Shown: positions 1 to 9,052, numbered from the stretch's first letter. The stretch is 64,000 bases of DNA from Streptomyces venezuelae (GCF_008642315.1 NZ_CP029192.1:3348001-3412000), one strand, 5' to 3'. Made by a program: numbers and translations. The notes: generated from the letters alone by a model not told the origin.

Positions 1-801
1 CCGCACCGCCGTCCGCGGCAGCAGCGTCACCCCGAGCCCGCCCGCGACCAGCTGGACCAGCGTGGAGAGCCCCGCGGCCGTCGTCGTGACGGGCGCGTCC
101 GCGCGGCCCGCCTCGCGGCAGATGTCGAGCGCCTGGTCCCGCAGACAGTGGCCCTCGTCGAGGAGCAGCAGGTTCAGCTCCTTCAGCGCCTCGCGCGGAA
201 TCCCCTCCCTGCCGCCGAGCCAGTGGTCGAGAGGGGTGACGAGCACGAAGTCCTCGTCGAAGAGGGGGAGTTCCGTCACGCCCGGCATGCCGAGCGGAAC
301 GGCGAGCAGCAGCAGGTCGAGCCGCCCCGCGGTGAGCCCTTCGAGGAGCGAGGAGGTCTGCTCCTCGTGCACCTGGAGGTCGAGGTCCGGGTACTTCTCG
401 TGGACCAGGGTGATCACCGTCGGCAGCAGGTAGGGCGCGACCGTCGGGATCACGCCGAGCCGCAGCGCCCCCGTGAACGGGGCCTTCACCGCGTCGGCCT
501 CCTCCATGAGCGCCTCGACCTCGTCGAGGACCGCCTCGACCCGCACCGCGAGCCGCTCCCCCGCGGGCGACAGCAGCACCTTGCGCGTGGTCCGCTCCAG
601 GAGCTGGACACCCAGTGCCTCCTCCAGTGCCGCCACGGCCCCCGAGAGCGCGGGCTGGCTCATGCCGATCGCCGAGGCGGCATCGCGGAAGTGCAGATGC
701 TCGGCCACGGCGGCGAACGCGCGCAGCTGCGCCAGGCTGGGCTGCTTGCCGCTGGACTGCCTGCCGCTGCTGAGCTGTCTGCCCCTATTAATGGCTCGCA
801 C
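1..801 (-). CDS. oxyR: OxyR, LysR-family peroxide-sensing regulator (3' end outside window)
   Basis: Peroxide-responsive LysR-type activator, here divergent from ahpC. The reverse strand reads a typical LysR winged-helix start (PSLAQLRAFAAVAEHLHF, then GMSQPALSGAVAALEEALG) followed by the effector domain, which runs off the window edge, so the C-terminus is not seen. I chose a GTG start at 799-801 because GGAGG lies about 9 nt upstream. This gives a short Ser/Gln-rich N-terminal extension before the DNA-binding domain. The divergent arrangement with ahpCD is the classic actinobacterial one, in which OxyR both represses itself and activates ahpC. The family call is sure; the exact start is less so. 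Confidence 0.9.
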   Translation of the reverse strand, partial: MRAINRGRQLSSGRQSSGKQPSLAQLRAFAAVAEHLHFRDAASAIGMSQPALSGAVAALEEALGVQLLERTTRKVLLSPAGERLAVRVEAVLDEVEALMEEADAVKAPFTGALRLGVIPTVAPYLLPTVITLVHEKYPDLDLQVHEEQTSSLLEGLTAGRLDLLLLAVPLGMPGVTELPLFDEDFVLVTPLDHWLGGREGIPREALKELNLLLLDEGHCLRDQALDICREAGRADAPVTTTAAGLSTLVQLVAGGLGVTLLPRTAVR

Positions 802-932
802 TGATAACCACCTCCGATCAACACGACCCACTCTAGCTATTTCCCTAATCAATGCACCCTGTGCCACCATCGACATCAGTCCAACCCCACAGGAAAGTCC
901 CCAAAAGGGACTCTCTCGCGCAAGGAGTACGT
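802..932. promoter_or_regulatory. oxyR-ahpC divergent regulatory region
   Basis: This 131-bp AT-richer gap separates the two divergent genes. A TAGAGT -10-like hexamer for oxyR reads leftward at 830-835. The stretch 835-850 (TAGCTATTTCCCTAAT) resembles the spaced dyads bound by OxyR, but the match is loose. For ahpC, AAGGAG at 922-927 is the ribosome binding site. Assigning the OxyR site is inference from gene order. Confidence 0.45.
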
Positions 933-1487
933 GTGCTCACTGTCGGTGACAAGTTCCCCGAGTTCGACCTGACTGCCTGTGTCTCGCTGGAGCAGGGCAA
1001 GGAGTTCGAGCAGATCAACCACAAGACCTACGAGGGCAAGTGGAAGATCGTCTTCGCGTGGCCCAAGGACTTCACCTTCGTGTGCCCCACCGAGATCGCG
1101 GCGTTCGGCAAGCTGAACGACGAGTTCGCCGACCGTGACGCCCAGGTCCTCGGCTTCTCCGGTGACTCCGAGTTCGTGCACCACGCCTGGCGCAAGGACC
1201 ACCCGGACCTGACCGACCTGCCCTTCCCGATGCTGGCCGACTCGAAGCACGAGCTCATGCGTGACCTCGGCATCGAGGGCGAGGACGGCTTCGCGCAGCG
1301 CGCCGTCTTCATCGTCGACCAGAACAACGAGATCCAGTTCACGATGGTGACCGCCGGTTCCGTGGGCCGTAACCCCAAGGAGGTCCTCCGGGTCCTCGAC
1401 GCCCTGCAGACCGACGAGCTCTGCCCCTGCAACTGGAGCAAGGGCGACGAGACCCTCGACCCGGTCGCGCTGCTCTCGGGCGAGTGA
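933..1487 (+). CDS. ahpC: Alkyl hydroperoxide reductase AhpC (peroxiredoxin)
   Basis: Typical 2-Cys peroxiredoxin that reduces hydrogen peroxide, organic peroxides and peroxynitrite in the cytosol. The 184-residue product has the peroxidatic cysteine at about C51 in FTFVCPTE and a C-terminal ELCPCNW with cysteines at about 164 and 166. Three such cysteines are the mycobacterial-type arrangement, in which AhpD rather than AhpF reduces AhpC. The GTG start was chosen for AAGGAG 5 nt upstream; the longer reading frame upstream overlaps the oxyR regulatory region. ahpD follows after 15 nt with its own GGAGG, so the two form an operon, probably OxyR-induced. Confidence 0.95.
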   Translation: MLTVGDKFPEFDLTACVSLEQGKEFEQINHKTYEGKWKIVFAWPKDFTFVCPTEIAAFGKLNDEFADRDAQVLGFSGDSEFVHHAWRKDHPDLTDLPFPMLADSKHELMRDLGIEGEDGFAQRAVFIVDQNNEIQFTMVTAGSVGRNPKEVLRVLDALQTDELCPCNWSKGDETLDPVALLSGE

Positions 1488-1502
1488 ACGGAGGCTACTG
1501 AC

Positions 1503-2033
1503 ATGGCACTCGACGAACTGAAGTCCGCCGTACCGGACTACGCCAAGGACCTGAAGCTGAACCTCGGCTCGGTCATCGGCAACTCGGACCTGCCCAAGCA
1601 GCAGCTGTGGGGCACCGTGCTGGCCTGCGCCATCGCGTCCCGCTCCCCGAAGGTGCTGCGCGAGCTGGAGCCCGAGGCGAAGGCGAACCTCTCCCCCGAG
1701 GCGTACACGGCCGCCAAGTCGGCCGCCGCCGTCATGGCGATGAACAACGTCTTCTACCGCACGCGTCACCTGCTCTCCGACCCGGAGTACGGGACGATGC
1801 GCGCCGGTCTGCGGATGAACGTCATCGGCAACCCGGGAGTCGAGAAGGTCGACTTCGAGCTGTGGTCCCTCGCGGTCTCCGCGATCAACGGCTGTGGCCA
1901 GTGCCTGGACTCGCACGAGCAGGTCCTGCGCAAGGCCGGCGTGGACCGCGAGACGATCCAGGAGGCCTTCAAGGTCGCCGCGGTCATCCAGGCGGTCGGC
2001 GTCACGCTGGACTCCGAGGACGTCCTCGCGTAA
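1503..2033 (+). CDS. ahpD: Alkyl hydroperoxidase AhpD
   Basis: AhpD recycles oxidised AhpC, taking electrons from dihydrolipoyl carriers. The protein has 176 residues, the usual length, and carries the redox pair NGCGQC (C131-x-x-C134) followed by DSHEQ, the proton-relay His region of the AhpD fold. An ATG start with GGAGG about 8 nt upstream lies 15 nt after the ahpC stop. A strong hairpin follows the stop. Confidence 0.95.
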   Translation: MALDELKSAVPDYAKDLKLNLGSVIGNSDLPKQQLWGTVLACAIASRSPKVLRELEPEAKANLSPEAYTAAKSAAAVMAMNNVFYRTRHLLSDPEYGTMRAGLRMNVIGNPGVEKVDFELWSLAVSAINGCGQCLDSHEQVLRKAGVDRETIQEAFKVAAVIQAVGVTLDSEDVLA

Positions 2034-2051
2034 CGCACCCGAAGACACGAC

Positions 2052-2083
2052 AGTGGGCCGGAATCCGAGGGTTCCGGCCCACT
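2052..2083. terminator. Bidirectional hairpin between ahpD and the AI-2E permease gene
   Basis: Perfect 12-bp inverted repeat: AGTGGGCCGGAA at 2052-2063 and its complement at 2072-2083, with an 8-nt loop. It sits between convergent genes. There is no long T-tract, as is usual in Streptomyces. Confidence 0.7.
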
Positions 2084-2102
2084 TCGCGTTTCCGGTGAGT
2101 CG

Positions 2103-3491
2103 TCAGTCCGTACCCGACGACTGCGGCGGCGCGTCCGTCGGCGCCTCGTCGTCCCGGCCGTCCCCGTCGTCGTCCACCCTCGACGCGCCCACCGGGGACG
2201 CGTCCATCGCCGTCGCGCCCCGCGGCTGCGGCGCCTGCTTGAGCGCGGCCTCGCGGGAGTACGCCCGCAGGTAGCCGACGACCGTGTTCGTGACGGCCAC
2301 CAGCGGCACCGCCACGACCGCGCCGCCGACCCCGGCGATCATGCCGCCCGCCGCGACGGAGAGGATCACCGCGAGCGGGTGCACCCGCACCGCGCGGCCG
2401 AGGATGAACGGCTGCAGGATGTGTCCCTCGATCTGCTGCACGGCGAGGACCACCACGAGCGCCATCACCGCGGTGAACACGCCCTGCGTGACCAGCGCGA
2501 CGACGACGGCGAGGGCGCCGGAGACCACCGCACCGACCAGCGGCACGAACGCGGCGAGGAAGATGATGACGGCGAGCGGCACCGCCATCGGCACACCGAG
2601 GAAGTAGATGCCGAGGCCGATGAAGATGGCGTCGATCAGAGCCACTATCACCGTGCCGCGCACGTACGCGGTGAGGGTGCGCCAGGCACGCGGCCCCGCG
2701 CCCGCGATGCCGGGCCGCGCCTGGGCGGGCACCAGCTTCAGGAACCACTGCCAGATGCGCTTGCCGTCGTAGAGCAGGAAGAGCGTCGAGAACATCGCGA
2801 GCAGGATGCCGGTCAGCGTCTCGACGATGACCGTGACGCCTTCGAGGCCCGCGGAGGTGAGCTCCTCCGTGTTGGCGCCGACCGCGTCCCGCAGGCTCTT
2901 GGCGATCTCGTTGATCTGGTCCTCGGTCACGTGGAACGGACTGTTGAGGAGCCACTTGCGCAGATCCTCGATGCCGTCCTGGACCTGCCGGGACAGTTCG
3001 TCGGCGTTCTCCATGACCTGCCACACCACGAACCAGCCGACCAGGCCCATGATGACGAAGCCGAGGATCGCGGTGACCGCCGTCGCGAGACCGCGCGGCA
3101 GACCGAGGTTCCTGAGGCGGGCCACCGTCGGCTGGAGCAGCGCGGTGATCAGCAGGGCGGCCACGAACGCGAGCACGACCAGCTGGACCGCGCTGATGAC
3201 CTTCATCAGGACCCAGAGGGTGCCCGCGAGGATGAGGAGCCGCCAGCCGGCCTCGGCGGCGACGCGCATGCCCCAGGGCACGGCGTCCACGGGGTCGGGC
3301 CTGGCCGCTATGGCCGGCGCGTACGCCGGCGGGGCCGGCACGTGGTCGTTCTCGTCCGCCTCCACGGAGGCGTTCCTCGGCTCGTCGGTGTCCGAGTCGG
3401 CGTCCCTGTCGCGGCGCTTCTCGTTCAACCGCTCGCCCATCCCGCTCAGTCCGGCGCCGAGCCGGCCGAGCCACCCTGGCACTCGCGACAT
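2103..3491 (-). CDS. AI-2E/PerM family membrane permease
   Basis: Polytopic inner-membrane protein of the AI-2E exporter/PerM (UPF0118) family; substrates of actinobacterial members are unknown. The 462-residue product has an acidic hydrophilic N-terminus (about residues 20-70), paired N-terminal helices with LVVLAFVAALLITALLQP, and further hydrophobic segments toward the C-terminus, including the IEGHILQPFILG region typical of the family. The tail is Asp-rich and hydrophilic. The ATG at 3489-3491 is preceded by AAAGGA, so the longer upstream reading frame was rejected. Confidence 0.85.
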   Translation of the reverse strand: MSRVPGWLGRLGAGLSGMGERLNEKRRDRDADSDTDEPRNASVEADENDHVPAPPAYAPAIAARPDPVDAVPWGMRVAAEAGWRLLILAGTLWVLMKVISAVQLVVLAFVAALLITALLQPTVARLRNLGLPRGLATAVTAILGFVIMGLVGWFVVWQVMENADELSRQVQDGIEDLRKWLLNSPFHVTEDQINEIAKSLRDAVGANTEELTSAGLEGVTVIVETLTGILLAMFSTLFLLYDGKRIWQWFLKLVPAQARPGIAGAGPRAWRTLTAYVRGTVIVALIDAIFIGLGIYFLGVPMAVPLAVIIFLAAFVPLVGAVVSGALAVVVALVTQGVFTAVMALVVVLAVQQIEGHILQPFILGRAVRVHPLAVILSVAAGGMIAGVGGAVVAVPLVAVTNTVVGYLRAYSREAALKQAPQPRGATAMDASPVGASRVDDDGDGRDDEAPTDAPPQSSGTD

Positions 3492-3560
3492 GATCCGTCC
3501 TTTACCCCCGTCTTTCCCCACCACTCCCCCCTGGAGCTGTCCGGACCGACCGTACACGGG

Positions 3561-3595
3561 CGAGGCCCCTCACCGTAGGACGGTGAGGGGCCTCG
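3561..3595. terminator. Hairpin downstream of the transglycosylase-like gene
   Basis: Perfect 15-bp stem: CGAGGCCCCTCACCG at 3561-3575, loop 3576-3580, complement at 3581-3595. It lies just past the 3' end of the leftward gene at 3628 and upstream of the permease gene. Confidence 0.7.
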
Positions 3596-3627
3596 CGAGG
3601 TTGAGCGCGGTACGGCCGCGAAGGGGC

Positions 3628-4347
3628 CTAGTACCAGTTGTTCGCCTGCCAGAAGCTCCAGGCTCCGCACGGGCTTCCGTAGCGGTCGTTCATGTAGTTC
3701 AGGCCCCACTTGATCTGCGTGGCCGGGTTGGTCTGCCAGTCGGCGCCCGCCGAGGCCATCTTGGAACCGGGCAGCGCCTGGACGAGGCCGTAGGCACCCG
3801 AAGAGGCGTTGGTCGCCTTGTAGTTCCACGTGGACTCGTGGTTCACGATGTTGCTGAAGCACTGGAACTGGTCCCCGGGGACCATCTGCCGTGCCATCGC
3901 CTGGACCTGGGAGACCGTGTAAGAGCTCTGGGGCTCGAAGCTGGAGGCGTCGCGGGCGGAGGAGCGGCTGGCCTTGGTCTCGGCCTTCTCCTCACGCTCC
4001 TTCTTGAGCGCGGCCTTCTTGGCCGCCTCTTCCTTCTCCGCGGCCTTCTGCTTCTCGATCGCCGATGCGGCGGCCTGCTTGCGGGCCTCCTCAGCTGCGG
4101 TCTTCTTCGCTGCGGTGTCGGCGGCCATGGCCTGCGCGTCGGCCTGCTGCGTCAGGGACGCGGTCTGGACCTGGGCCTGCTGACCCGCGGGTATGTCTGC
4201 GAGGAGCGTCGCGTCGCTTGCCGCTGCCTCGATGTCGTTCGTGTTCGAGGGCTGGGTGTCGCCCGAGGCGACACCCACGACAGCGCCGACGGTGGTGACC
4301 GCGGTGGCAGAAGCCACGGCGAATCCCCGGACCGAAATCCGGCTCAC
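3628..4347 (-). CDS. Secreted lytic transglycosylase-like (SLT/Rpf-type) cell wall hydrolase
   Basis: Probable exported peptidoglycan hydrolase. The 239-residue product starts with a signal-like hydrophobic stretch (GFAVASATAVTTVGAVVGVAS). A long Ala/Lys/Glu-rich probable coiled-coil linker follows at about residues 60-135. The C-terminal domain of about 75 residues has QCFSNIVNHESTWNYKATN and GAYGLVQALP, the Glu and Gly-x-x-Gln pattern of the goose-lysozyme/SLT fold, and ends in WSFWQANNWY. I chose GTG at 4345-4347 because GGAAGGAA lies just upstream; two ATGs further up (4365 and 4374) are possible. The 409-bp leader is described separately. Confidence 0.8.
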   Translation of the reverse strand: MSRISVRGFAVASATAVTTVGAVVGVASGDTQPSNTNDIEAAASDATLLADIPAGQQAQVQTASLTQQADAQAMAADTAAKKTAAEEARKQAAASAIEKQKAAEKEEAAKKAALKKEREEKAETKASRSSARDASSFEPQSSYTVSQVQAMARQMVPGDQFQCFSNIVNHESTWNYKATNASSGAYGLVQALPGSKMASAGADWQTNPATQIKWGLNYMNDRYGSPCGAWSFWQANNWY

Positions 4348-4756
4348 ACGGTTTCCTTCCAGCATCGCCCGCATAGGTGACCCCGCGGACGCAATCGTGC
4401 CCCTGGCGCTGGCCTCCGCTGGTCACTCGGTCACGGGAGGCACGGACCCGGTGGACAACTCCCGTGGCGGGAGCGTCGCGTGGTGCTTCGGGCGGCATGC
4501 GACGGTCACTATGAAGTTCTGTGGTGCTCGAGTTGTCGTACCGCTGGGGGTACACGTGTGTCGCATGCGGGGCCTGACAGGACCCAGACTCTGCCCCAGC
4601 CGGACACCGCAAGGCAATTCTCCGTTGCGTGGGAAAGCTCACACCCCGTTTGCCCCAGGAGTTTTACGGAAACAGGGGTGCAGCAAGACGCCGCCCGGCT
4701 AGGCTCCTTCGCTTTGCCGGACGGCGTCCTGAGTGGTGCAACTGCCGTGAACTGCC
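4348..4756 (-). other. Long leader/intergenic region upstream of the transglycosylase-like gene
   Basis: 409 bp without a convincing gene on either strand. Read leftward, it contains CACGGGAG and CTCCCGTG (4462-4469 and 4434-4441), which can pair around a 20-nt loop about 90 nt before the start codon. Actinobacterial wall hydrolase genes of this kind often carry a c-di-AMP (ydaO) riboswitch in such leaders. I looked for its conserved core and did not recognise it, so no riboswitch is called. The phoH stop codon lies at the right end. Confidence 0.4.
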
Positions 4757-6079
4757 TCAGATGTGACCGTCCTCCAGCATTTCGGTCACCAGGGCCGCGA
4801 TCTGCGAACGCTCCGAGCGCGTGAGCGTGACGTGGGCGAAGAGCGGATGCCCCTTCAGCTTCTCCACGACGGCGACCACGCCGTCGTACCGCCCCACGCG
4901 GAGGTTGTCGCGCTGCGCCACGTCATGGGTCAGTACGACACGGGAGTTCGCCCCGATTCGGGACAGAACGGTCAACAGGACGTTCCGTTCCAGGGATTGC
5001 GCCTCGTCCACGATCACGAACGCGTCGTGCAGCGAGCGTCCGCGGATGTGAGTGAGCGGCAGCACCTCCAGCATCCCGCGCGCGGTGACCTCCTCGATGA
5101 CCTCCTTGCCCGCCACCGAGCCCAACGTGTCGAAGACCGCCTGCGCCCAGGGCCCCATCTTCTCGGCCTCGGTGCCGGGCAGATAGCCGAGCTCCTGCCC
5201 GCCCACCGCGTACAGCGGCCGGAAGACCATCACCTTCTGGTGCTGCCTGCGCTCCAGAACGGCTTCCAGGCCCGCGCAGAGCGCGAGCGCCGACTTGCCG
5301 GTGCCCGCGCGGCCGCCCATCGACACGATGCCGACGTCCGGGTCGAGAAGCAGATCGAGCGCGACACGCTGCTCCGCGCTCCTCCCCTTCAGCCCGAAAG
5401 CCTCCCGGTCGCCGCGCACGAGCCGGACGTTGCCCTCCGCCGTGACCCGGCCCAGGGCCTTGCCCCGCTCCGACTGGATGGTGAGGCCCGTGTGCACGGG
5501 CAACTCCGACGCCTCGGGGACGTAAAGGGTGTCCTCCTCGAAGAGGAGGTCCACCTGCTCCGCCGAGAGCGTCAGTTCGGACATACCGGTCCAGCCGGAG
5601 TCCGTGATGGCGAGCTCGGCGCGGTACTCCTCGGCGAGGAGGCCCACCGACGACGCCTTGATTCTGAGCGGCAGGTCCTTGGAGACGACCGTGACGTCGT
5701 ACCCCTCCGCCTGGAGATTGCGTGCTACGGCGAGAATCCGTGAGTCGTTGTCCCCCAACCGGTAGCCGGCCGGGAGCACGCCGGGATCGGAGTGGTTGAG
5801 CTCGACGCGCAGCGAGCCGCCCAGGTCCCCGATGGGGATCGGGGCGTCCAGGCGGCCGTGCCGGATGCGGAAGTCGTCCAGCAGACGCAGCGCCTGCCGG
5901 GCGAAGTATCCGAGCTCCGGATGGTGCCGCTTGGCCTCCAGCTCCGTCACCACGACGATCGGCAGCACGACTTCGTGCTCGTCGAAGCGGGTCAGGGCAT
6001 TCGGGTCGGCCAGCAGGACGCTGGTGTCGAGAACGTAGGTGCGCCTGTCGGGCATGCGGCGCTTTGTGCTGTTCACCAC
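4757..6079 (-). CDS. PIN-PhoH family ATPase/RNase
   Basis: PhoH2-type protein combining an N-terminal PIN endoribonuclease domain with a C-terminal PhoH helicase-like ATPase; the family unwinds and cleaves RNA. The PIN domain (about 10-150) starts [12 protein letters not shown] with the first acidic residue and has later acidic positions at [11 protein letters not shown]. The PhoH domain (about 235-435) shows Walker [14 protein letters not shown] and Walker [11 protein letters not shown]. The start is uncertain: GTG at 6077-6079 gives 440 residues, ATG at 6053-6055 gives 432. Neither has a strong ribosome binding site, and the longer form was kept because family members are about that length. 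Confidence 0.88.
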   Translation of the reverse strand: MVNSTKRRMPDRRTYVLDTSVLLADPNALTRFDEHEVVLPIVVVTELEAKRHHPELGYFARQALRLLDDFRIRHGRLDAPIPIGDLGGSLRVELNHSDPGVLPAGYRLGDNDSRILAVARNLQAEGYDVTVVSKDLPLRIKASSVGLLAEEYRAELAITDSGWTGMSELTLSAEQVDLLFEEDTLYVPEASELPVHTGLTIQSERGKALGRVTAEGNVRLVRGDREAFGLKGRSAEQRVALDLLLDPDVGIVSMGGRAGTGKSALALCAGLEAVLERRQHQKVMVFRPLYAVGGQELGYLPGTEAEKMGPWAQAVFDTLGSVAGKEVIEEVTARGMLEVLPLTHIRGRSLHDAFVIVDEAQSLERNVLLTVLSRIGANSRVVLTHDVAQRDNLRVGRYDGVVAVVEKLKGHPLFAHVTLTRSERSQIAALVTEMLEDGHI

Positions 6080-6411
6080 GGAAGGACGTACCCCCTCGGA
6101 TGAGGTCGGGGAGCGACGGGAGGGATACCGGGTGCGATCCGGCGGGTGTGAGCCGGACCGGTCACGGGCCGCGATGCGCGGGCCGAGCACCGGCCCTCCA
6201 CGTCGCCCGCGCTGCTCACACGGTCGTCCTGGTGCAAAGGGCCTCCCGGGCGGACGGCCCATGCCGCCCGCTGAGATACGACGTCCCTGTCGGACACTGC
6301 TCGGACGTCGACCTGGAAGGGGTATTCCCTCGAACATGCGCAGCCATGCCAGGGCATATGACGACGCGTTGGTTAACTCTGGGTGGCCCCGACCTCAGGG
6401 GCGCCGCGGAG
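6080..6411. other. 332-bp intergenic region between phoH and uppS
   Basis: No supported gene on either strand. It must hold the phoH promoter, since both flanking genes read leftward. A short palindrome ATGCC-AG-GGCAT sits at 6346-6357. I see no clear promoter or structured RNA. Confidence 0.4.
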
Positions 6412-7173
6412 TCATCCCCCGTAACGGCGGTGGCGGGCCGCGTAATCACGCAGCGCACGCAGGAAATCGACCTTGCGGAAGGCCGGCCAGAAGACTTCGC
6501 AGAAGTAGTACTCGGAGTGAGCGGACTGCCAGAGCATGAATCCGGAGAGCCGCTGCTCACCACTCGTTCGGATCACCAGATCGGGGTCCGGCTGGCCGCT
6601 GGTGTAGAGGTGTTTGGAGATCTGGTCGATGTCGACGCTCTCCGCGACCTCCGCCAGGCTGCGGCCCTTGTCCGCCTGCTCAAGGAGCAGCGAGCGGACC
6701 GCGTCGGCGATCTCCTGGCGGCCGCCGTAGCCCACGGCGACGTTGACCAGTATCCCGGTGTTGGTGCGGGTCGCCTCCTCGGCTTCCTTCATGACCATCT
6801 GGGTGTGGGCGGGCAGCAGGTCGAGCGCGCCGACGTGGTGCACGCGCCAGCGGCCGTCGGCGACGAGCGAGCGGACGGTGGCCTCGATGATGCCGAGGAG
6901 CGGCTTCAGCTCGTCGTCGGGACGGTCGAAGTTGTCGGTCGAGAGCATCCACAGGGTGACGACCTCGACGTCCGTCTCGGCGCACCAGCCGAGGAATTCC
7001 TCGATCTTGTGCGCGCCCGCCTGGTGGCCCTGTGCGGTGGTCCCGCCCGCAGCCTTCGCCCAGCGACGGTTGCCGTCGAGGATGACCCCGATGTGCTTCG
7101 GCACCTGGTCGTGGTCGAGGCGGCCTTCCACCCGGCGTGCGTAAAGTCCGTACACCAGGTCGCGCAGGTTCAC
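6412..7173 (-). CDS. uppS: Cis-prenyltransferase (undecaprenyl/polyprenyl diphosphate synthase)
   Basis: Isoprenyl transferase that elongates allylic diphosphates with isopentenyl diphosphate in Z configuration, giving lipid carriers for cell wall synthesis or shorter Z-prenyl chains. The 253-residue protein has the catalytic-Asp motif HIGVILDGNRRWAK (D33) near the N-terminus. The C-terminal signature is VIRTSGEQRLSGFMLWQ, followed by SEYYF. The N-terminus (MNLRDLVYGLY) is typical of the actinobacterial paralogue group; chain length cannot be read from sequence. It is divergent from the reductase gene, with 128 bp between. Confidence 0.92.
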   Translation of the reverse strand: MNLRDLVYGLYARRVEGRLDHDQVPKHIGVILDGNRRWAKAAGGTTAQGHQAGAHKIEEFLGWCAETDVEVVTLWMLSTDNFDRPDDELKPLLGIIEATVRSLVADGRWRVHHVGALDLLPAHTQMVMKEAEEATRTNTGILVNVAVGYGGRQEIADAVRSLLLEQADKGRSLAEVAESVDIDQISKHLYTSGQPDPDLVIRTSGEQRLSGFMLWQSAHSEYYFCEVFWPAFRKVDFLRALRDYAARHRRYGG

Positions 7174-7301
7174 GTGTGTCAGCCTCCAGCAGATGGCGGT
7201 CTCCAGGGGCGCGCCCAGAGCAACCCCGAGGGCGACACCCTACCGTCGCTCGAGTGTCCCTCCACAGTCGGGGGCGAAGCGGCTGAAGTAGCTTCGTACC
7301 C

Positions 7302-8339
7302 ATGAACGACACGTCTATGTATCGCGCGGCACAGGACCGGTACGACTCGATGGAGTACCGCCGTACGGGCCGCAGCGGTCTGAAGCTGCCCGCCGTCTCG
7401 CTCGGTCTCTGGCACAACTTCGGCGACGACAAGGCCCTCGACACGCAGCGCGCGATCCTGCGCCGCGCCTTCGACCTGGGCGTCACCCACTTCGACCTGG
7501 CGAACAACTACGGCCCCCCGCCCGGCTCGGCGGAGCTCAACTTCGGCAAGCTCTTCGCACAGGACTTCGCCGCCCACCGCGACGAGCTGGTCATCTCGAC
7601 CAAGGCGGGCTACCTGATGCACCCCGGCCCGTACGGCGAGTGGGGCAGCCGCAAGTACCTGCTGTCGTCGCTGGACGCTTCACTCGACCGGATGGGTCTC
7701 GACTACGTAGACATCTTCTACTCCCACCGCTTCGACCCGGACACCCCGCTCGAGGAGACGATGGGCGCCCTCGCCTCCGCCGTCCAGCAGGGCAAGGCGC
7801 TCTACGTCGGCGTGTCGTCGTACAACAGCGAGCAGACCGCGGAAGCGGCGCGGCTGCTGCGGGAGATGGGCGTGCCGGCGCTCATCCACCAGCCGTCGTA
7901 CTCGATGATCAACCGCTGGACCGAGGACGACGGGCTGCTCGACACGCTGGAGGCGGCCGGCATGGGCTGCATCTCCTTCGTGCCGCTCGCGCAGGGCCTG
8001 CTCACGAACAAGTACCTGAAGGGCATTCCGGAGGGCTCGCGCGCGACGCAGGGCAAGTCCCTGGACCCGAACCTCCTGAGCGACGAGGTCGTACGGCGTC
8101 TCAACGGCCTGAACGACATCGCGGCGGCCCGCGGCCAGTCCCTGGCCCAGCTCGCCCTCAACTGGGTGCTCCGCGACGAGCGGATGACGTCGGCGCTGAT
8201 CGGCGCGTCCAGCGTCAAGCAGTTGGAGGAGAACGTGGCGGCGCTCGCGGGTCCGAAGCTGACGGACGAGGAGCTGACGGCGATCGACACGTTCGCGGTG
8301 TCGACGCCGGGCACGAACATCTGGGCCGGACGGGGCTGA
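7302..8339 (+). CDS. gpr: Aldo/keto reductase, L-glyceraldehyde-3-phosphate reductase type (YghZ/GpR)
   Basis: NADPH-dependent aldo/keto reductase close to E. coli YghZ, which reduces L-glyceraldehyde 3-phosphate and methylglyoxal. The 345-residue protein has the catalytic set in order: D in THFDLANNYGPPPGSAE with its Tyr, K in VISTKAGY, H in FYSHR. The C-terminal LIGASSVKQLEEN binds the cofactor. The ATG at 7302 follows a TAGCTT -10-like hexamer (7289-7294) by 7 nt with no ribosome binding site, so the mRNA may be leaderless. Confidence 0.9.
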   Translation: MNDTSMYRAAQDRYDSMEYRRTGRSGLKLPAVSLGLWHNFGDDKALDTQRAILRRAFDLGVTHFDLANNYGPPPGSAELNFGKLFAQDFAAHRDELVISTKAGYLMHPGPYGEWGSRKYLLSSLDASLDRMGLDYVDIFYSHRFDPDTPLEETMGALASAVQQGKALYVGVSSYNSEQTAEAARLLREMGVPALIHQPSYSMINRWTEDDGLLDTLEAAGMGCISFVPLAQGLLTNKYLKGIPEGSRATQGKSLDPNLLSDEVVRRLNGLNDIAAARGQSLAQLALNWVLRDERMTSALIGASSVKQLEENVAALAGPKLTDEELTAIDTFAVSTPGTNIWAGRG

Positions 8340-8357
8340 TCCGGCGCGGGGCCGGAC

Positions 8358-8399
8358 GCGAGGGGCCCCGGGCGGATGATTCCGCCCGGGGCCCCTCGC
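8358..8399. terminator. Strong bidirectional hairpin after gpr
   Basis: 19-bp perfect stem (8358-8376 with 8381-8399) and a 4-nt loop TGAT. It lies between convergent genes and serves both. Confidence 0.8.
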
Positions 8400-8414
8400 C
8401 GTGTGTCGGGCGGG

Positions 8415-8933
8415 TCAGGCGCGCGGGCGCTTGAACCAGGCGCCCGCGGCGCTCTGCGAGAGCAGGATCACCGTGGCGATCGCGCCGAGCAGCGGCAGCA
8501 GGCCGCCCGGGTTGCCCGAGGCCGCGCCGCCGAGCCCGAAGAGGATCTGCACGCTCATCAGGACGATGCACGTCACGCGGATGCCGTGGCCCGCGCTGCC
8601 GAAGCGGAAGGCCATGCCCGCCGCGACGAGGAGGCAGATGTTCACGCCGAGCGCGGCGCCGGCCGTCTCCGGGTTGGCGATGGCTATCAGCATGATGCTG
8701 CCGAGGACGGTGAGACCTGCGAGCACCCAGATGACGATCTGCGCGGCACGGACGACGCCGGGCATCTTGGGCGGCCCCATGGGTCCGGCCCCGTAGCCAT
8801 ACCCGTATCCGTTCCCGTATCCGTATGCGCTCGCGTGTCCGGGGTCCTGGGCGGGACCGGGGTAGGTGGGCAGGCCGGGCTGGGCCGGCGGGCCCGCCGG
8901 CGGGGTGGAGTGTGGGGGGAATTGGTTCGACAT
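8415..8933 (-). CDS. Small integral membrane protein with Pro/Gly/Tyr-rich N-terminus
   Basis: No function recognised. The 172-residue product has a cytoplasmic low-complexity N-terminus of about 55 residues rich in Pro and Gly, including a GYGNGYGYGYG run. Four hydrophobic helices follow (VVRAAQIVIWVLAGLTVLG, GAALGVNICLLVAAGMAF, IRVTCIVLMSVQILFGL, GGLLPLLGAIATVILL). Many actinobacteria carry such Pro/Tyr-rich DUF-type membrane proteins. The ATG at 8931-8933 was chosen for the AGGGA just upstream; the longer frame includes an intrinsic terminator and was rejected. Confidence 0.7.
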   Translation of the reverse strand: MSNQFPPHSTPPAGPPAQPGLPTYPGPAQDPGHASAYGYGNGYGYGYGAGPMGPPKMPGVVRAAQIVIWVLAGLTVLGSIMLIAIANPETAGAALGVNICLLVAAGMAFRFGSAGHGIRVTCIVLMSVQILFGLGGAASGNPGGLLPLLGAIATVILLSQSAAGAWFKRPRA

Positions 8934-9008
8934 GTCCCTGACGATAACGGGGAGTCGATCTTCGGCGGGCGGTCGGGCCACGGCCTTCTCCCGCCTCCCT
9001 CGTGGCAC

Positions 9009-9052
9009 AAAAAAATCGGGCCGGTCCATGGGGGGGAGATGGACCGGCCCGA
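9009..9052 (-). terminator. Leftward intrinsic terminator upstream of the small membrane protein gene
   Basis: 14-bp perfect stem: TCGGGCCGGTCCAT at 9016-9029 and its complement at 9039-9052. On the minus strand it is followed directly by seven T residues (A-tract at 9009-9015). This is the most canonical rho-independent terminator in the window. It lies 76 nt before the leftward start codon at 8933, with no leftward gene visible upstream of it. Confidence 0.8.

Noticed and set aside
4348..4600. c-di-AMP (ydaO) riboswitch before the wall hydrolase gene
   Set aside because: Expected from the gene family, but the conserved core sequences were not recognised.
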